Shown: positions 8,714 through 18,657, counted from the first letter of the stretch. The stretch: 64,000 bases of DNA from Streptomyces globisporus (GCA_014649555.1 BMTG01000001.1:868001-932000); one strand, 5' to 3'. The notes: generated from the sequence alone by a model not told the origin. Translations and numbers: made by a program.

Positions 8714-8959
8714 TCATGCGCGTGTGTCGCGCAAAGCCCGGACTCCGCGCAACCCGATCACGCCGACCGCCGTCCCCAGAAGAAAGGACGTGATGGCGAG
8801 CAGCAGGTGCACCCAGAAGTACCCGGTCGGTTCGCCCGCGTCGTCGAAGGCGAGCCCGCTGCCGTCCTGCCACAGGTTCTTGACGAAAGTGATCCAGATG
8901 AACCAGCTCCACACCCCGAAAGCGAGCAGGAACCAGGACACGCGGCGGCTGAGCTTCAT
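8714..8959 (-). CDS. Small membrane protein (SCO4848-like)
   Basis: 81 residues with two membrane helices: about 8-25 (SWFLLAFGVWSWFIWITF) and 52-71 (LLLAITSFLLGTAVGVIGL). It matches the small conserved actinobacterial family that I recall as the SCO4848 family, of unknown function. The ATG at 8959 begins MKLSRRVSW, where hydrophobic coding begins; the frame upstream is non-coding in character. It lies upstream of and co-directional with the phosphoesterase, and divergent from the DD-carboxypeptidase gene. Confidence 0.82.
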   Translation of the reverse strand: MKLSRRVSWFLLAFGVWSWFIWITFVKNLWQDGSGLAFDDAGEPTGYFWVHLLLAITSFLLGTAVGVIGLRGVRALRDTRA

Positions 8960-9092
8960 GGGTCCAGTATCGCCGTCGTCCCCGGGCCCCCTCCTCCGGG
9001 GTGGCGTCCGAACGGGGCCGTCCTGGCGTTCCCTGCGGCGGGTCAGCCGGTCCGGGTCCGCATCCCCAACTTCGCCCTGTACGTTTCCGACC

Positions 9093-10454
9093 GTGCCTGC
9101 TCTGAAAAAGATCGCCCTCACGGTCACATCCGCCGCCTTGTTGTCCGGTTTCGTCCTCAGTCCGGCCGTTGCGGCCGACAAGGACAAGAGCGACGACAAA
9201 CAGCCGAAGCCGCCGAGCACGATGTCCAGCCTCGGCGGGGAGCAGCTCGGCAAGGCCGGCACCCAGGTCAACCTGGGCGCGGGGGCGCCGGTGCTGCCGA
9301 AGAAGCTGTCGGGTCGGTCGTGGATCGTCGCGGACGCGGAGAGCGGGGACGTCCTGGCGGCGCACAACGCGCACTGGCGGCTGCCGCCGGCCTCCACCCT
9401 GAAGATGCTCTTCGCGGACACGGTGCTGCCCGCGCTCCAGCCCACCCAGACCCACAAGGTGTCGGAGAGCGAGCTGGCGGGGGTCGGCGAGGGCAGCAGC
9501 CTGGTCGGGATCAAGGAGGACCACACCTACACGGTCCACGACCTGTGGCTCGGGGTGTTCCTGCGGTCGGGCAACGACGCGGTGCACGTCCTCTCCGAGA
9601 TGTACGGCGGTGTCCCGCAGACGGTGGCCGCGATGCAGAAGCACGCGGAGGAGCTCCAGGCCCTGGACACCGTGGTGGTCTCGCCCGACGGGTACGACGC
9701 ACCGCGCCAGGTCTCCAGCGCGTACGACCTGACGCTCATCGCCCGCAGCGGGATGCAGAAGAAGGACTTCCGCGAGTACGCGGCGACCGCGTCGGCCGAC
9801 TTCCCCGGCGAGAAGAAGAAGGGCAAGAAGCGCGAGTCGTTCGAGATCTCGAACACCAACCGGCTGATCACCGGGGACATCGGCGTGGACCCGTACAAGG
9901 GCATCGCGGGCGTCAAGAACGGCTACACCACCCACGCGGGCAACACCTTCACCGGCGTCGCCGAACGCAACGGCAAGGTCCTCCTGGTCACGGTGATGAA
10001 CCCGTCGGCGGAGGAGAGCCACGCCGTCTACAAGGAGGCCGCCCACCTGCTCGACTGGGGCTTCGCCGCGAGCGGCAAGGTGACCCCGGTCGGCCAGCTG
10101 GTGCCGCCGAAGTCCATCGACACCGGAACCACCACCGGCGGCAAGGGCGCGGCGCCCGCCGCCGGCGCGGACCAGGGCACGGGGGGCCAGGAGGAGGCCA
10201 CGCACGCCTCCGCGGCGAAGAGTTCCAGCGGGGTCGGGGTCGCCCTGGCGATCATCGGCGGCCTGTTGGTGGTCGTCGCCGCCGCGGCGTACCTGGTGAA
10301 CCGCCGCTGGCCGCTGGGCGGCCGCACCAAGGCGGCGCCGGACGCCCCGGAGACGAAGGACGCGGCCGAGACGAAGGCCCCGGAAGCGGCGGAGACGGCC
10401 GAGCCGGTCGCCTCCGCCGGGAAGCCCGCCGACGGGCCCGCGGACAAGTCCTAG
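9093..10454 (+). CDS. D-alanyl-D-alanine carboxypeptidase (PBP5-like serine peptidase)
   Basis: 453 residues, penicillin-binding S11 family, trimming the terminal D-Ala of peptidoglycan stem peptides outside the membrane. A signal peptide (KIALTVTSAALLSGFVLSP) precedes the catalytic domain. Active-site motifs are STLK (Ser-x-x-Lys, in PPASTLKMLF), SGN (RSGNDAVH) and, where most members have KTG, KNG (GVKNGYTTHAG). The C-terminus has an Ala/Thr-rich stretch, a membrane anchor (VALAIIGGLLVVVAAAAYLV) and a charged tail. The GTG at 9093 is chosen from the start of the signal peptide; no clear Shine-Dalgarno is visible. The stop overlaps the convergent YihY gene by 4 bases (CTAG). Confidence 0.9.
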   Translation: MPALKKIALTVTSAALLSGFVLSPAVAADKDKSDDKQPKPPSTMSSLGGEQLGKAGTQVNLGAGAPVLPKKLSGRSWIVADAESGDVLAAHNAHWRLPPASTLKMLFADTVLPALQPTQTHKVSESELAGVGEGSSLVGIKEDHTYTVHDLWLGVFLRSGNDAVHVLSEMYGGVPQTVAAMQKHAEELQALDTVVVSPDGYDAPRQVSSAYDLTLIARSGMQKKDFREYAATASADFPGEKKKGKKRESFEISNTNRLITGDIGVDPYKGIAGVKNGYTTHAGNTFTGVAERNGKVLLVTVMNPSAEESHAVYKEAAHLLDWGFAASGKVTPVGQLVPPKSIDTGTTTGGKGAAPAAGADQGTGGQEEATHASAAKSSSGVGVALAIIGGLLVVVAAAAYLVNRRWPLGGRTKAAPDAPETKDAAETKAPEAAETAEPVASAGKPADGPADKS

Positions 10455-11428
10455 GTTCGGGTGGAGCCGCCGGGCGCCTCGGCCCCGGCGGCCTTCTGCT
10501 CCGCCCCTGCTTCCTTATCCGCCCCGGCTTCCGTCTCCGCCCCTGACCCCTCGTCCGGCTGTCCCACGCCCTCCTCCTCCTTGCTCCCGGTCGCCGTCCA
10601 GGCGGCGCAGAACAGCAGCAGCTTCGCCGTGAAGTTGATCCACAGGAGCAGGGCGATCGGCACGCCGAACGCGCCGTACATGCTCTTGCCCGCCACATCC
10701 CTCATATAGCTGCCGAGCAGCAGCTTGAGCAGTTCGAAGCCGACCGCCCCGACCAGCGCCGCGACCACCAGCCGCCGCCGGGGCGGCTCCACGCCGGGCA
10801 GCAGGGTCAGCAGATAGAGCAGCAGCAGGAAGTCGGCGACGACCGCGACCGCCAGCGCGGCCACCCGCAGCAGGATGCCGCCGGCCCCGTCCTCGGGGAT
10901 GCCGATCTGGTCGGCGGTCCAGCCGACCGCCGTCGAGCCGACGGTGGAGACCGCCAGGGTGGCGAGCCCCGCGCCGCCGAGGCCGACCAGCAGCACGGCG
11001 TCCTTCACCTTGGCGACGACGGGGTTGGCCTCCTGGACGTCGTCCAGCTCCCAGACCGCGCGCAGGCATTCGCGCAGCGAGCCGACCCAGCCGACGCCGG
11101 TGAACAGCAGCAGCGCACCGGCCACCAGGCCGACCGTGCCCGCGTTGGCGACCAGACCGTCGATGCCGAGCTGGTCGGAGATGCCGGGCACCTGGTCGGC
11201 GAGCTTGTCCTTGATGGTGTCGAGCTGCTTGTCGCTCAGCAGGGCGGCGGCGATCGCCGCGCCGACCGCGATCAGCGGGAAGAGGGCGAGAAAGCTGATG
11301 AAGGTGATCGCCGCCGCGAGCCTGGCCCAGTGGACCCGGTCCAGCCGCTCGTAGGAACGCCAGGCGTGCGTCTCCATCAGCCGGGCGACCAGGGGCCCGA
11401 TCACCGGGAGTTTCTTGAGCCAGTCCAT
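10451..11428 (-). CDS. YihY/BrkB family inner-membrane protein
   Basis: 325 residues with six predicted membrane segments and the family start MDWLKKLPVIGPLVARLM, then RLAAAITFISFLALFPLI. The end of the conserved part, YGAFGVPIALLLWINFTAKLLLF, is also typical. Function is not established; the old annotation as RNase BN is wrong for this family. The tail (about the last 45 residues) is acidic and Ala/Gly-rich. I chose ATG 11428, which has AGGAGGG upstream at a rather long spacing; an ATG at 11524 is an alternative. It is convergent with, and overlaps by 4 bases, the DD-carboxypeptidase gene. Confidence 0.85.
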   Translation of the reverse strand: MDWLKKLPVIGPLVARLMETHAWRSYERLDRVHWARLAAAITFISFLALFPLIAVGAAIAAALLSDKQLDTIKDKLADQVPGISDQLGIDGLVANAGTVGLVAGALLLFTGVGWVGSLRECLRAVWELDDVQEANPVVAKVKDAVLLVGLGGAGLATLAVSTVGSTAVGWTADQIGIPEDGAGGILLRVAALAVAVVADFLLLLYLLTLLPGVEPPRRRLVVAALVGAVGFELLKLLLGSYMRDVAGKSMYGAFGVPIALLLWINFTAKLLLFCAAWTATGSKEEEGVGQPDEGSGAETEAGADKEAGAEQKAAGAEAPGGSTRT

Positions 11429-11600
11429 GACGTCACGCGTACCCTCCTGAGCCCGGAACACCAGCGGCCCGCCCCGGACTCTCCCGGACGCGCCCGGCGG
11501 ATCTCCGTCACCATGCGCTGACACTCACTCCATCACCCGTTCCGGTGAGCGAATTCACCAATGCCGCAAACGGGATTTCCAGGACGATACGGTCACCCTC

Positions 11601-12965
11601 ATGTCCGTCGACACGGTGTCCTTGACCGGCTGGGGCCGCACCGCCCCGACGACCGCCGTGCGGTTCCGCCCCCGTGGTCATGAGGAGGCGGCCGCCGTCG
11701 TCCGGGGGCGCGGGCCCCGGGGTGTCATCGCGCGCGGGCTGGGGCGGTCGCCCGGGGACGCGGCGCAGAACGCGGGCGGCTCGGTGCTCGATCTGTCGGG
11801 CCTGGCCAGGATCGGCGGGGTGGACGCCGCCGCCGGCGTGGTGCGCTGCGACGCGGGGGTGAGCCTGGAGCGGCTGCTAGGGGTGCTGCTGCCGCTGGGC
11901 TGGCTGCCGCCGGTCCTGCCGGGAACCGGCAGGGTGACGGTCGGCGGAGCGATCGCCTCCGATCTGCCCGGGCCCGACCACCGGCTGGCGGGTTCGTTCG
12001 CCCGGCAGGTGAGCGCCCTGGAACTGCTCACCGCCGACGGCGAGGTGCGTACGGTGCTGCCGGGCACCGCCCTCTTCGACGCGACCGCCGGGGGCCTCGG
12101 GCTGACCGGGGTGGTCCTGGGCGCCACACTGCGCCTCCGGCGCGTCGGCACGGGGCTGATGTCGGTCTCCACCGAGCGCGCCGGGGACCTGGACGATCTG
12201 CTGGCCCGCTTCACGGCGGGCGGCGACCGGCTCCCGTACGCCTCCGCCTGGGTCGACCTGACGGCCCGGGGCCGTGCGACCGGGCGCGGGATCCTCACCC
12301 GGGGGGAGCACGCGACCCCTGATATGCGCCCGGCGCACGCGGGGCGCACTCGACTTTCCCAGCGCTCCGGGGCAGCGCCGGGGAGATCCCTCCTCCCCGG
12401 TCTCCCGCCGCTGCCGGGCGGGCTGCTGGGCCCGGCGGCCGCCGCCCTGTGCAACGAGGTCCGCTACCGCGGCTCGCCCCGCGCGCGGACCGGTGAGCTG
12501 CGCCCGGTGTCCGCCTTCTTCCACTCCTCGGACGCCCTCCCCGACGTACGCCCGCTCTACGGCCGGGGCGGTCTGGTGCGCTACCGGTTCACCGTCGGGT
12601 ACGGCCAGGAGGAGACCCTGCACCGGGTGGTGCGCCGGATCGCGGCGCGCCGGAGCCCCGCCGTGCGAGCCGTCCTCCAGCGGTTCGGGGCGGCGGACCC
12701 CGGTCTGCTGTCGTTCGCCGCGCCCGGCTGGTCCCTGGAGCTGGATCTGCCTGCGGCCCTGCCCGGCCTGGGCCGCTTCCTCGACGGGGTCGACGAGGAG
12801 GTGGCCGCCGCCGGGGGCCGGGTCTGTCTGGCACAGGACTCCCGGATGCGGCCGGAGACGGTGGCCGCGATGTACCCGCGGCTGGCGGAGTTCCGGGAGC
12901 TGCGGGCGTGTCACGACCCGGCGGGAGCGTTCCGCTCGGACCTGTCGCGCCGGCTCGGACTCTGA
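11601..12965 (+). CDS. FAD-linked oxidoreductase related to DprE1
   Basis: 454 residues, about the length of decaprenylphosphoryl-ribose oxidase DprE1 (461). It has a FAD_binding_4 N-terminal domain with GRVTVGGAIASDL and a C-terminal part matching DprE1 in order and spacing (LLSFAAPGW, DSRMRPETVAAMYPRLAEF, FRSDLSRRLGL). The next gene is a DprE2-like reductase, as in the mycobacterial pair. Aligned from memory to M. tuberculosis DprE1, several pocket residues differ: IHGKNHH reads LPGPDHR, K367 is Gln, C387 is Glu, and the catalytic K418 is Gln. The fold assignment is firm; the reaction is uncertain. Confidence 0.8.
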   Translation: MSVDTVSLTGWGRTAPTTAVRFRPRGHEEAAAVVRGRGPRGVIARGLGRSPGDAAQNAGGSVLDLSGLARIGGVDAAAGVVRCDAGVSLERLLGVLLPLGWLPPVLPGTGRVTVGGAIASDLPGPDHRLAGSFARQVSALELLTADGEVRTVLPGTALFDATAGGLGLTGVVLGATLRLRRVGTGLMSVSTERAGDLDDLLARFTAGGDRLPYASAWVDLTARGRATGRGILTRGEHATPDMRPAHAGRTRLSQRSGAAPGRSLLPGLPPLPGGLLGPAAAALCNEVRYRGSPRARTGELRPVSAFFHSSDALPDVRPLYGRGGLVRYRFTVGYGQEETLHRVVRRIAARRSPAVRAVLQRFGAADPGLLSFAAPGWSLELDLPAALPGLGRFLDGVDEEVAAAGGRVCLAQDSRMRPETVAAMYPRLAEFRELRACHDPAGAFRSDLSRRLGL

Positions 12966-13008
12966 TCGTCCCCCAAAAGATCCCACCCCACCTGACCAGG
13001 AGCTTTCC

Positions 13009-13764
13009 GTGAAGGATGCCTTCGGCGCCCCGCAGTCCCTGCTCGTCCTCGGCGGCACATCGGAGATCGCCCTGGCCACCGCGCGCCGGCTGATCGCCCT
13101 GCGCACCCGCCGCGTCTGGCTGGCCGGGCGCCCCTCCCCCGCCCTGGACGCGGCCGCCGCCGAACTGCGCGGGCGCGGGGCCGACGTCCGTACCGTCGAC
13201 TTCGACGCGCTCGACTCCGCCTCCCACGAGGTCACCCTCGGCAAGGTCTTCGCGGAGGGCGACATCGACGTGGTGCTGATGGCGTTCGGGGTCCTCGGCG
13301 ATCAGGCGCGGGACGAGGAGGAGCCGATGGCCGCCGTCCGGGTCGCCCAGACCAATTACACGGGGGCGGTCTCGGCCGGGCTGGTGTGCGCCGGCGCACT
13401 GCAGGCGCAGGGGCACGGTTCGCTGGTGGTGCTGTCCTCGGTGGCCGGGGAGCGCGCCCGGCGCGCGGACTTCATCTACGGCTCCAGCAAGGCGGGGCTC
13501 GACGCGTTCGCCCAGGGGCTCGGTGACGCGCTCCAGGGGACCGGGGTGCAAGTGATGATCGTCCGCCCCGGTTTCGTACGGACGCGGGCCACGGCAGGGC
13601 TGCCGGAGCAGCCGCTCGCGACGGGGCCCGAGGAGGTCGCGGAGGCGATCGTCACGGGGCTGCGGCGGCGCTCGGAGACCGTGTGGGTGCCCGGTTCGCT
13701 CCGGGTGGTGATGGCGGCGCTGCGGCACGTGCCGCGCCCGCTGTTCCGCAGGTTGCCGGTCTAG
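13009..13764 (+). CDS. SDR-family reductase related to DprE2
   Basis: 251 residues, like DprE2 (254). The Rossmann start is LLVLGGTSEIALATARRL rather than the classical TGxxxGIG. The catalytic region is VVLSSVAGERARRADFIYGSSKAG, with Ser and the YxxxK pair. DprE2 reduces the keto intermediate made by DprE1 using NADH, and pairing with the preceding gene supports a two-step epimerase-like reaction on a polyprenyl-phosphate sugar. The GTG at 13009 has CCAGGAG upstream. The gap from the FAD oxidoreductase is 43 bases, so the two are co-transcribed. Confidence 0.82.
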   Translation: MKDAFGAPQSLLVLGGTSEIALATARRLIALRTRRVWLAGRPSPALDAAAAELRGRGADVRTVDFDALDSASHEVTLGKVFAEGDIDVVLMAFGVLGDQARDEEEPMAAVRVAQTNYTGAVSAGLVCAGALQAQGHGSLVVLSSVAGERARRADFIYGSSKAGLDAFAQGLGDALQGTGVQVMIVRPGFVRTRATAGLPEQPLATGPEEVAEAIVTGLRRRSETVWVPGSLRVVMAALRHVPRPLFRRLPV

Positions 13765-13801
13765 GGAGGATCATCCGACGGGCGTCCGGCCCCGGGGGCG
13801 C

Positions 13802-14404
13802 TCAGGGCCGCAGTGACGAAGCCGAGGACGACGCCTCGATGGTGTAGCCGCCCTGGGCGGGGACGGCGGGCGCGCCGCCGCCTCCGCCGAACGGGAAGTC
13901 GCGGAGCTTGCGCCAGACGGCGTCCGGGCCCTGCTCGTACAGCGCGAAGGAACCGCAGGTCCAGGCCGCCTCGTAGTCGGCGAGCTCCTCGTAGGCCCGG
14001 TCCATGGCCTCCTCGGAGATGCCGTGGGCCACGGTGACGTGCGGGTGGTACGGGAACTGGAGCTCGCGGACCAGGGGCCCGGAGGCGTCCCGGACCCGCT
14101 TCTGGAGCCAGGAGCAGGCCGAGGCGCCCGCGACGACCTGGACGAAGACGACCGGGGAGAGCGGGCGGAAGGTGCCGGTGCCGGAGAGCCGCATCGGGAA
14201 CGGGCGGCCGGCCGTGGCGATCGTCTCCAGATGCGCCTCGATCGCGGGCAGGTCCGCCGCGTCCGCCTCCGTCGGCGGGAGCAGGGTGACGTGGGTGGGA
14301 ATGCCGAAGGCGGCAGGGTCCCCGAAGCTCGCGCGGCGTTCCTGGAGCAGGCTGCCGTAGGGCTCCGGGACCGCGATCGAAACGCCGAGCGTTACGGTCC
14401 CCAC
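13802..14404 (-). CDS. 2'-5' RNA ligase family protein (2H phosphoesterase)
   Basis: 200 residues with the two HxT motifs of the 2H phosphoesterase superfamily: THVTLLPP near residue 37 and HPHVTVAHG near residue 120. Family members act on 2',3'-cyclic or 2'-5' phosphodiester bonds; the true substrate is rarely known. The GTG at 14404 is preceded by GGAGGAG at good distance, so longer N-terminal versions are unlikely. It lies downstream of trpS on the same strand, after a strong hairpin. Confidence 0.88.
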   Translation of the reverse strand: MGTVTLGVSIAVPEPYGSLLQERRASFGDPAAFGIPTHVTLLPPTEADAADLPAIEAHLETIATAGRPFPMRLSGTGTFRPLSPVVFVQVVAGASACSWLQKRVRDASGPLVRELQFPYHPHVTVAHGISEEAMDRAYEELADYEAAWTCGSFALYEQGPDAVWRKLRDFPFGGGGGAPAVPAQGGYTIEASSSASSLRP

Positions 14405-14445
14405 GTCGTTCTCCTCCGTCGTCGATGGTCGGTTTTCGGTCATGC

Positions 14446-14473
14446 CGCGCGGGCCGGGTGCCCGGCCCGCGCG
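14446..14473 (-). terminator. Terminator hairpin after trpS
   Basis: Perfect 13-base stem (CGCGCGGGCCGGG and complement) with a 2-base centre, located between the trpS stop and the start of the 2'-5' RNA ligase gene. Confidence 0.65.
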
Positions 14474-14525
14474 TTCCGCCGCAAGTGTGACCCCTGCGGC
14501 CATGATCTCGCCAGGGTCCTTGGAC

Positions 14526-15605
<1,080 letters not shown>

Positions 15606-15830
15606 TCAGGTACGGGGCCCATCTCCGGCAGCCGGTGCGGGGCGGAGAGGGCGCGTACCTGCAGAAGCCCGGAGCACGGGAGCGCACGGCTGAGACGAAC
15701 CCCACATTCCGGCGCGCCCGGCGTGCGACGGCGGGCGCGCCGCCGGATGAAGGTTTCCCGGCGCGGGTCCCGGCCGACGATACAAAGTGGGCACCACCCG
15801 CCGCCCAGCCGCACGACGAACGGAGATCCC

Positions 15831-17039
15831 GTGTCGACCACGGAAAACGCCATCGCCTCCGCCGAGGCGCACAGCGCGCACAACTACCACCCGCTGCCGG
15901 TCGTCGTGGCCTCGGCCGAGGGCGCCTGGATGACCGATGTCGAGGGCCGCCGCTACCTCGACATGCTCGCCGGATACTCGGCGCTCAATTTCGGCCATGG
16001 CAACCGCCGTCTCATCGACGCGGCCAAGGCCCAGCTGGACCGCGTCACGCTGACGTCCCGGGCCTTCTACCACGACCGGTTCGCCGACTTCTGTACGGAG
16101 CTGGCGGCGCTGTGCGGCATGGAGGCGGTGCTGCCGATGAACACCGGGGCGGAGGCCGTGGAGACCGCGGTGAAGACCGCCCGCAAGTGGGGCTACCGGG
16201 TCAAGGGCGTACCGGACGGCATGGCCAAGATCATCGTGGCCTCGGACAACTTCCACGGCCGCACCACGACGATCGTCAGCTTCTCCACCGACCCGGAGGC
16301 GCGGGCCGACTTCGGCCCGTACACCCCGGGCTTCGAGATCGTGCCGTACGGGGATCTCACCGCGATGCGGGAGGCGATGACCGAGAACACCGTGGCGGTG
16401 CTGATCGAGCCGATCCAGGGGGAGGCGGGGGTGCTGGTGCCGCCGGCCGGCTACCTCCCCGGCGTACGGGAGCTGACCCGCGAGCGGAACGTGCTGTTCA
16501 TCGCGGACGAGATCCAGTCGGGCCTGGGCCGGACCGGGAAGACGTTCGCGCTGGACCACGAGGGGGTGGTGCCGGACATGTATGTGCTCGGCAAGGCGCT
16601 GGGCGGCGGGGTGGTGCCGGTCTCCGCTGTGGTCTCGTCGGCGGACGTGCTGGGGGTGTTCCGGCCCGGTGAGCACGGCTCCACGTTCGGCGGGAACCCG
16701 CTGGCGTGCGCGGTGGCGCTGGAGGTGGTCGCGATGCTGCGGACCGGCGAGCACCAGCAGCGGGCGGCCGAGCTGGGCGACCATCTGCACCGGGAGCTGG
16801 GCCTGTTGGCGGGCGGCGGCGCGGTGGAGGCGGTGCGCGGCCGGGGGCTGTGGGCGGGGGTGGACATCGCTCCGGCGCTGGGCACCGGCCGGGAGATCTC
16901 CGAGAAGCTGATGGAGGAGGGGGTGCTGGTGAAGGACACCCACGGCTCGACGATCCGGATCGCCCCGCCGCTGGTGATCTCCAAGGAGGACCTGGACTGG
17001 GGCCTGGACCGGCTGCGTACGGTGCTGAGCGCCCGGTAA
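15831..17039 (+). CDS. rocD: Ornithine aminotransferase
   Basis: 402 residues, class III PLP aminotransferase. It converts ornithine and 2-oxoglutarate to glutamate semialdehyde in arginine/ornithine breakdown. Ornithine-type features include SRAFYHDRFADFC, MNTGAEAVETAVKTARKWGY, IADEIQSGLGRTGK and the PLP lysine in YVLGKALGGGVVPVSA, plus GEHGSTFGGNPLAC. The GTG at 15831 is preceded by CGGAG. It is monocistronic and ends 23 bases before the convergent synthetase-like gene. Confidence 0.92.
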   Translation: MSTTENAIASAEAHSAHNYHPLPVVVASAEGAWMTDVEGRRYLDMLAGYSALNFGHGNRRLIDAAKAQLDRVTLTSRAFYHDRFADFCTELAALCGMEAVLPMNTGAEAVETAVKTARKWGYRVKGVPDGMAKIIVASDNFHGRTTTIVSFSTDPEARADFGPYTPGFEIVPYGDLTAMREAMTENTVAVLIEPIQGEAGVLVPPAGYLPGVRELTRERNVLFIADEIQSGLGRTGKTFALDHEGVVPDMYVLGKALGGGVVPVSAVVSSADVLGVFRPGEHGSTFGGNPLACAVALEVVAMLRTGEHQQRAAELGDHLHRELGLLAGGGAVEAVRGRGLWAGVDIAPALGTGREISEKLMEEGVLVKDTHGSTIRIAPPLVISKEDLDWGLDRLRTVLSAR

Positions 17040-17062
17040 GGACGCGGATCCCACCGGAGGAT

Positions 17063-18250
17063 TCAGAGGATGACGTGGGGCAGGAAGCGGGCGTACTCGT
17101 CCGTGACCGGCCCCGCCGACTCCCGGATGCCGAGCCCCGCCGCCTCGCCCTCGACGGTCCACGCGCCGAGCACCACCCGGTTGCCGTCGATCGCGGGCAG
17201 CGGGGCCAGCTCCTGGTAGCAGCACGGCTCGTCGCGCAGGACCGGCGGGGAACCGGGCCCGTGCAGGTCGACCCCGGCGCCCTCGCGGCCGAGCAGCGGC
17301 TTGGAGACGTACCCCGCCCCGCCGGGCCCCGCCAGCTCGCGCGGTCCGTCGAGATAGGCGGGCAGCAGGTTCGGGTGGCCGGGATACAGCTCCCAGAGGA
17401 TCGCCAGCAGCGCCTTGTTGGAGAGGAGCATCTTCCAGGCGGGCTCGATCCAGCAGGTGGTTCCGGAGCCGCCCCCGTTGTCGAGGGTGTCCAGCACCTG
17501 CGGGCCGAAGCGGTCCGTGGCCAGCCACTCCCAGGGGTAGAGCTTGAAGCAGCTGCGGATGAAGCGCAGCCGGTCGTCGACGAACCGGCCCGACAGCCGG
17601 TCCCAGCCGATCTCCTCGACCGACAGCGCGTGTGTCTCCAGACCGGCCTGGTCGGCGGTCTCGCGCAGATACGCGACCGTCATCAGGTCCTCGCCGATCT
17701 CGTCGCCCTCGGAGTGGACGAAGTGCAGCGGACCCGGCGGCAGCAGGGGCGCCTGCCGCTTCCAGGCGTCAACCAGGCGCTCGTGCAGGGAGTTCCACTG
17801 GTCGGCCCCGGGGAACCGGTCCTCCATCCAGAACCACTGCGCGCTCGCCGCCTCCACCAGCGAGGTCGGGGTGTCGGCGTTGTACTCGAGCAGCTTCGCC
17901 GGGCCGCTCCCGTCGTAGCGCAGGTCGAACCGCCCGTACACGGAGGGCAGTTCGGCACGGCGGCGCCAGGACTCGGCGACGAGCCCGGCCAGCCGGGGGT
18001 CGGTGATGCCGAGGTCGGCGAACCGGTCGTGCTCGACGATGTGCGCGGCGGCGGCCAGGCTCATCGTGTGCAGTTCCTCGACGACTTCCTCCAGCGCCTC
18101 GACCTCGGGCAGCGAGAAGACGTAGTAGGCGCTCTCGTCCCAGTACGGACGGAGTGAGTCGTCGGGGTAGCGGGTGAGCGGGTAGACGACGCCCTGCGCC
18201 TCGACGGTCTCCTGCCAGCCGGGGCGCGGCTCGATCGTGCGGCGTTCCAC
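17063..18250 (-). CDS. Glutathionylspermidine synthase family ATP-grasp protein
   Basis: 395 residues matching the C-terminal synthetase domain of GspS and the stand-alone YgiC/YjfC proteins, ATP-grasp ligases. Typical segments are RFDLRYDGSGPAKLLEYNAD, LYPWEWLATDRFG, WIEPAWKMLLSNKALLAILW and YVSKPLLGREGAG. Streptomyces lack glutathione, so the real substrate is unknown and probably another peptide or amine. The GTG at 18250 uses a GGAGG that lies inside the end of the upstream lipoprotein gene, 5 bases away, so translation is coupled. Confidence 0.87.
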   Translation of the reverse strand: MERRTIEPRPGWQETVEAQGVVYPLTRYPDDSLRPYWDESAYYVFSLPEVEALEEVVEELHTMSLAAAAHIVEHDRFADLGITDPRLAGLVAESWRRRAELPSVYGRFDLRYDGSGPAKLLEYNADTPTSLVEAASAQWFWMEDRFPGADQWNSLHERLVDAWKRQAPLLPPGPLHFVHSEGDEIGEDLMTVAYLRETADQAGLETHALSVEEIGWDRLSGRFVDDRLRFIRSCFKLYPWEWLATDRFGPQVLDTLDNGGGSGTTCWIEPAWKMLLSNKALLAILWELYPGHPNLLPAYLDGPRELAGPGGAGYVSKPLLGREGAGVDLHGPGSPPVLRDEPCCYQELAPLPAIDGNRVVLGAWTVEGEAAGLGIRESAGPVTDEYARFLPHVIL

Positions 18251-18255
18251 GGCGG

Positions 18256-18531
18256 TCAGCCTCCGCCGGAGCCGGAGCAGCCGAAGCCGCCTCGGTCGAC
18301 GGCGGACTTGTCGAAGCTGCCGCCCTGCACCTTGCCGTCGCCGCCCTTGCCGCCGCCGTAGTAGTACGAACCGCTGCCGCCGCTGCGGCACTCGGAGCTG
18401 GGCAGGGTCTTCTGGGTCGTGCGGTCGGCGCAGCGCTTGTCCGGCTCCGAGCCGCAGGACGTGATCGTCAGGGCGAGCAGCCCCATGCCGCCGAGCACGA
18501 CCGTGCTCGACCTCAGCCTTCGTCCGGCCAT
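18256..18531 (-). CDS. Tiny Gly/Ser-rich lipoprotein
   Basis: 91 residues. The signal peptide ends in a lipobox, LTITSCGS, so Cys25 is probably lipidated. The mature part has further cysteines (DKRCADRT, SSECRSG, GFGCSGS) and a Gly/Tyr-rich stretch (SYYYGGGKGGDG). No family is recognised, but small Gly-rich proteins next to YjfC-like ATP-grasp genes recur in bacteria. The ATG at 18531 has GGGGGAG upstream. It is first in a two-gene operon with the synthetase-like gene. Confidence 0.8.
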   Translation of the reverse strand: MAGRRLRSSTVVLGGMGLLALTITSCGSEPDKRCADRTTQKTLPSSECRSGGSGSYYYGGGKGGDGKVQGGSFDKSAVDRGGFGCSGSGGG

Positions 18532-18657
18532 GTTCGGTTCTCCCCCGTGATGCGTGTTCCGGTCCCGGCCGCATCTCCGCAACCGGACCTCTTGTCAGAC
18601 TAGTTCGACGGATGGCCGATGCGAAACCTGCGTTTCGTCAAGGGTTCCGCCACGGCC

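Noticed and set aside
5349-10546. Very long open frames on the + strand opposite the substrate-binding-protein and phosphoesterase genes
   Set aside because: They are antisense shadows of high-GC genes: Arg/Gly/Val-rich translations, no domains, no ribosome-binding sites.
18592-18606. TTGTCAGAC near 18592 as another damage-type element
   Set aside because: Two mismatches, no -10 at the required distance, and no gene in that direction.
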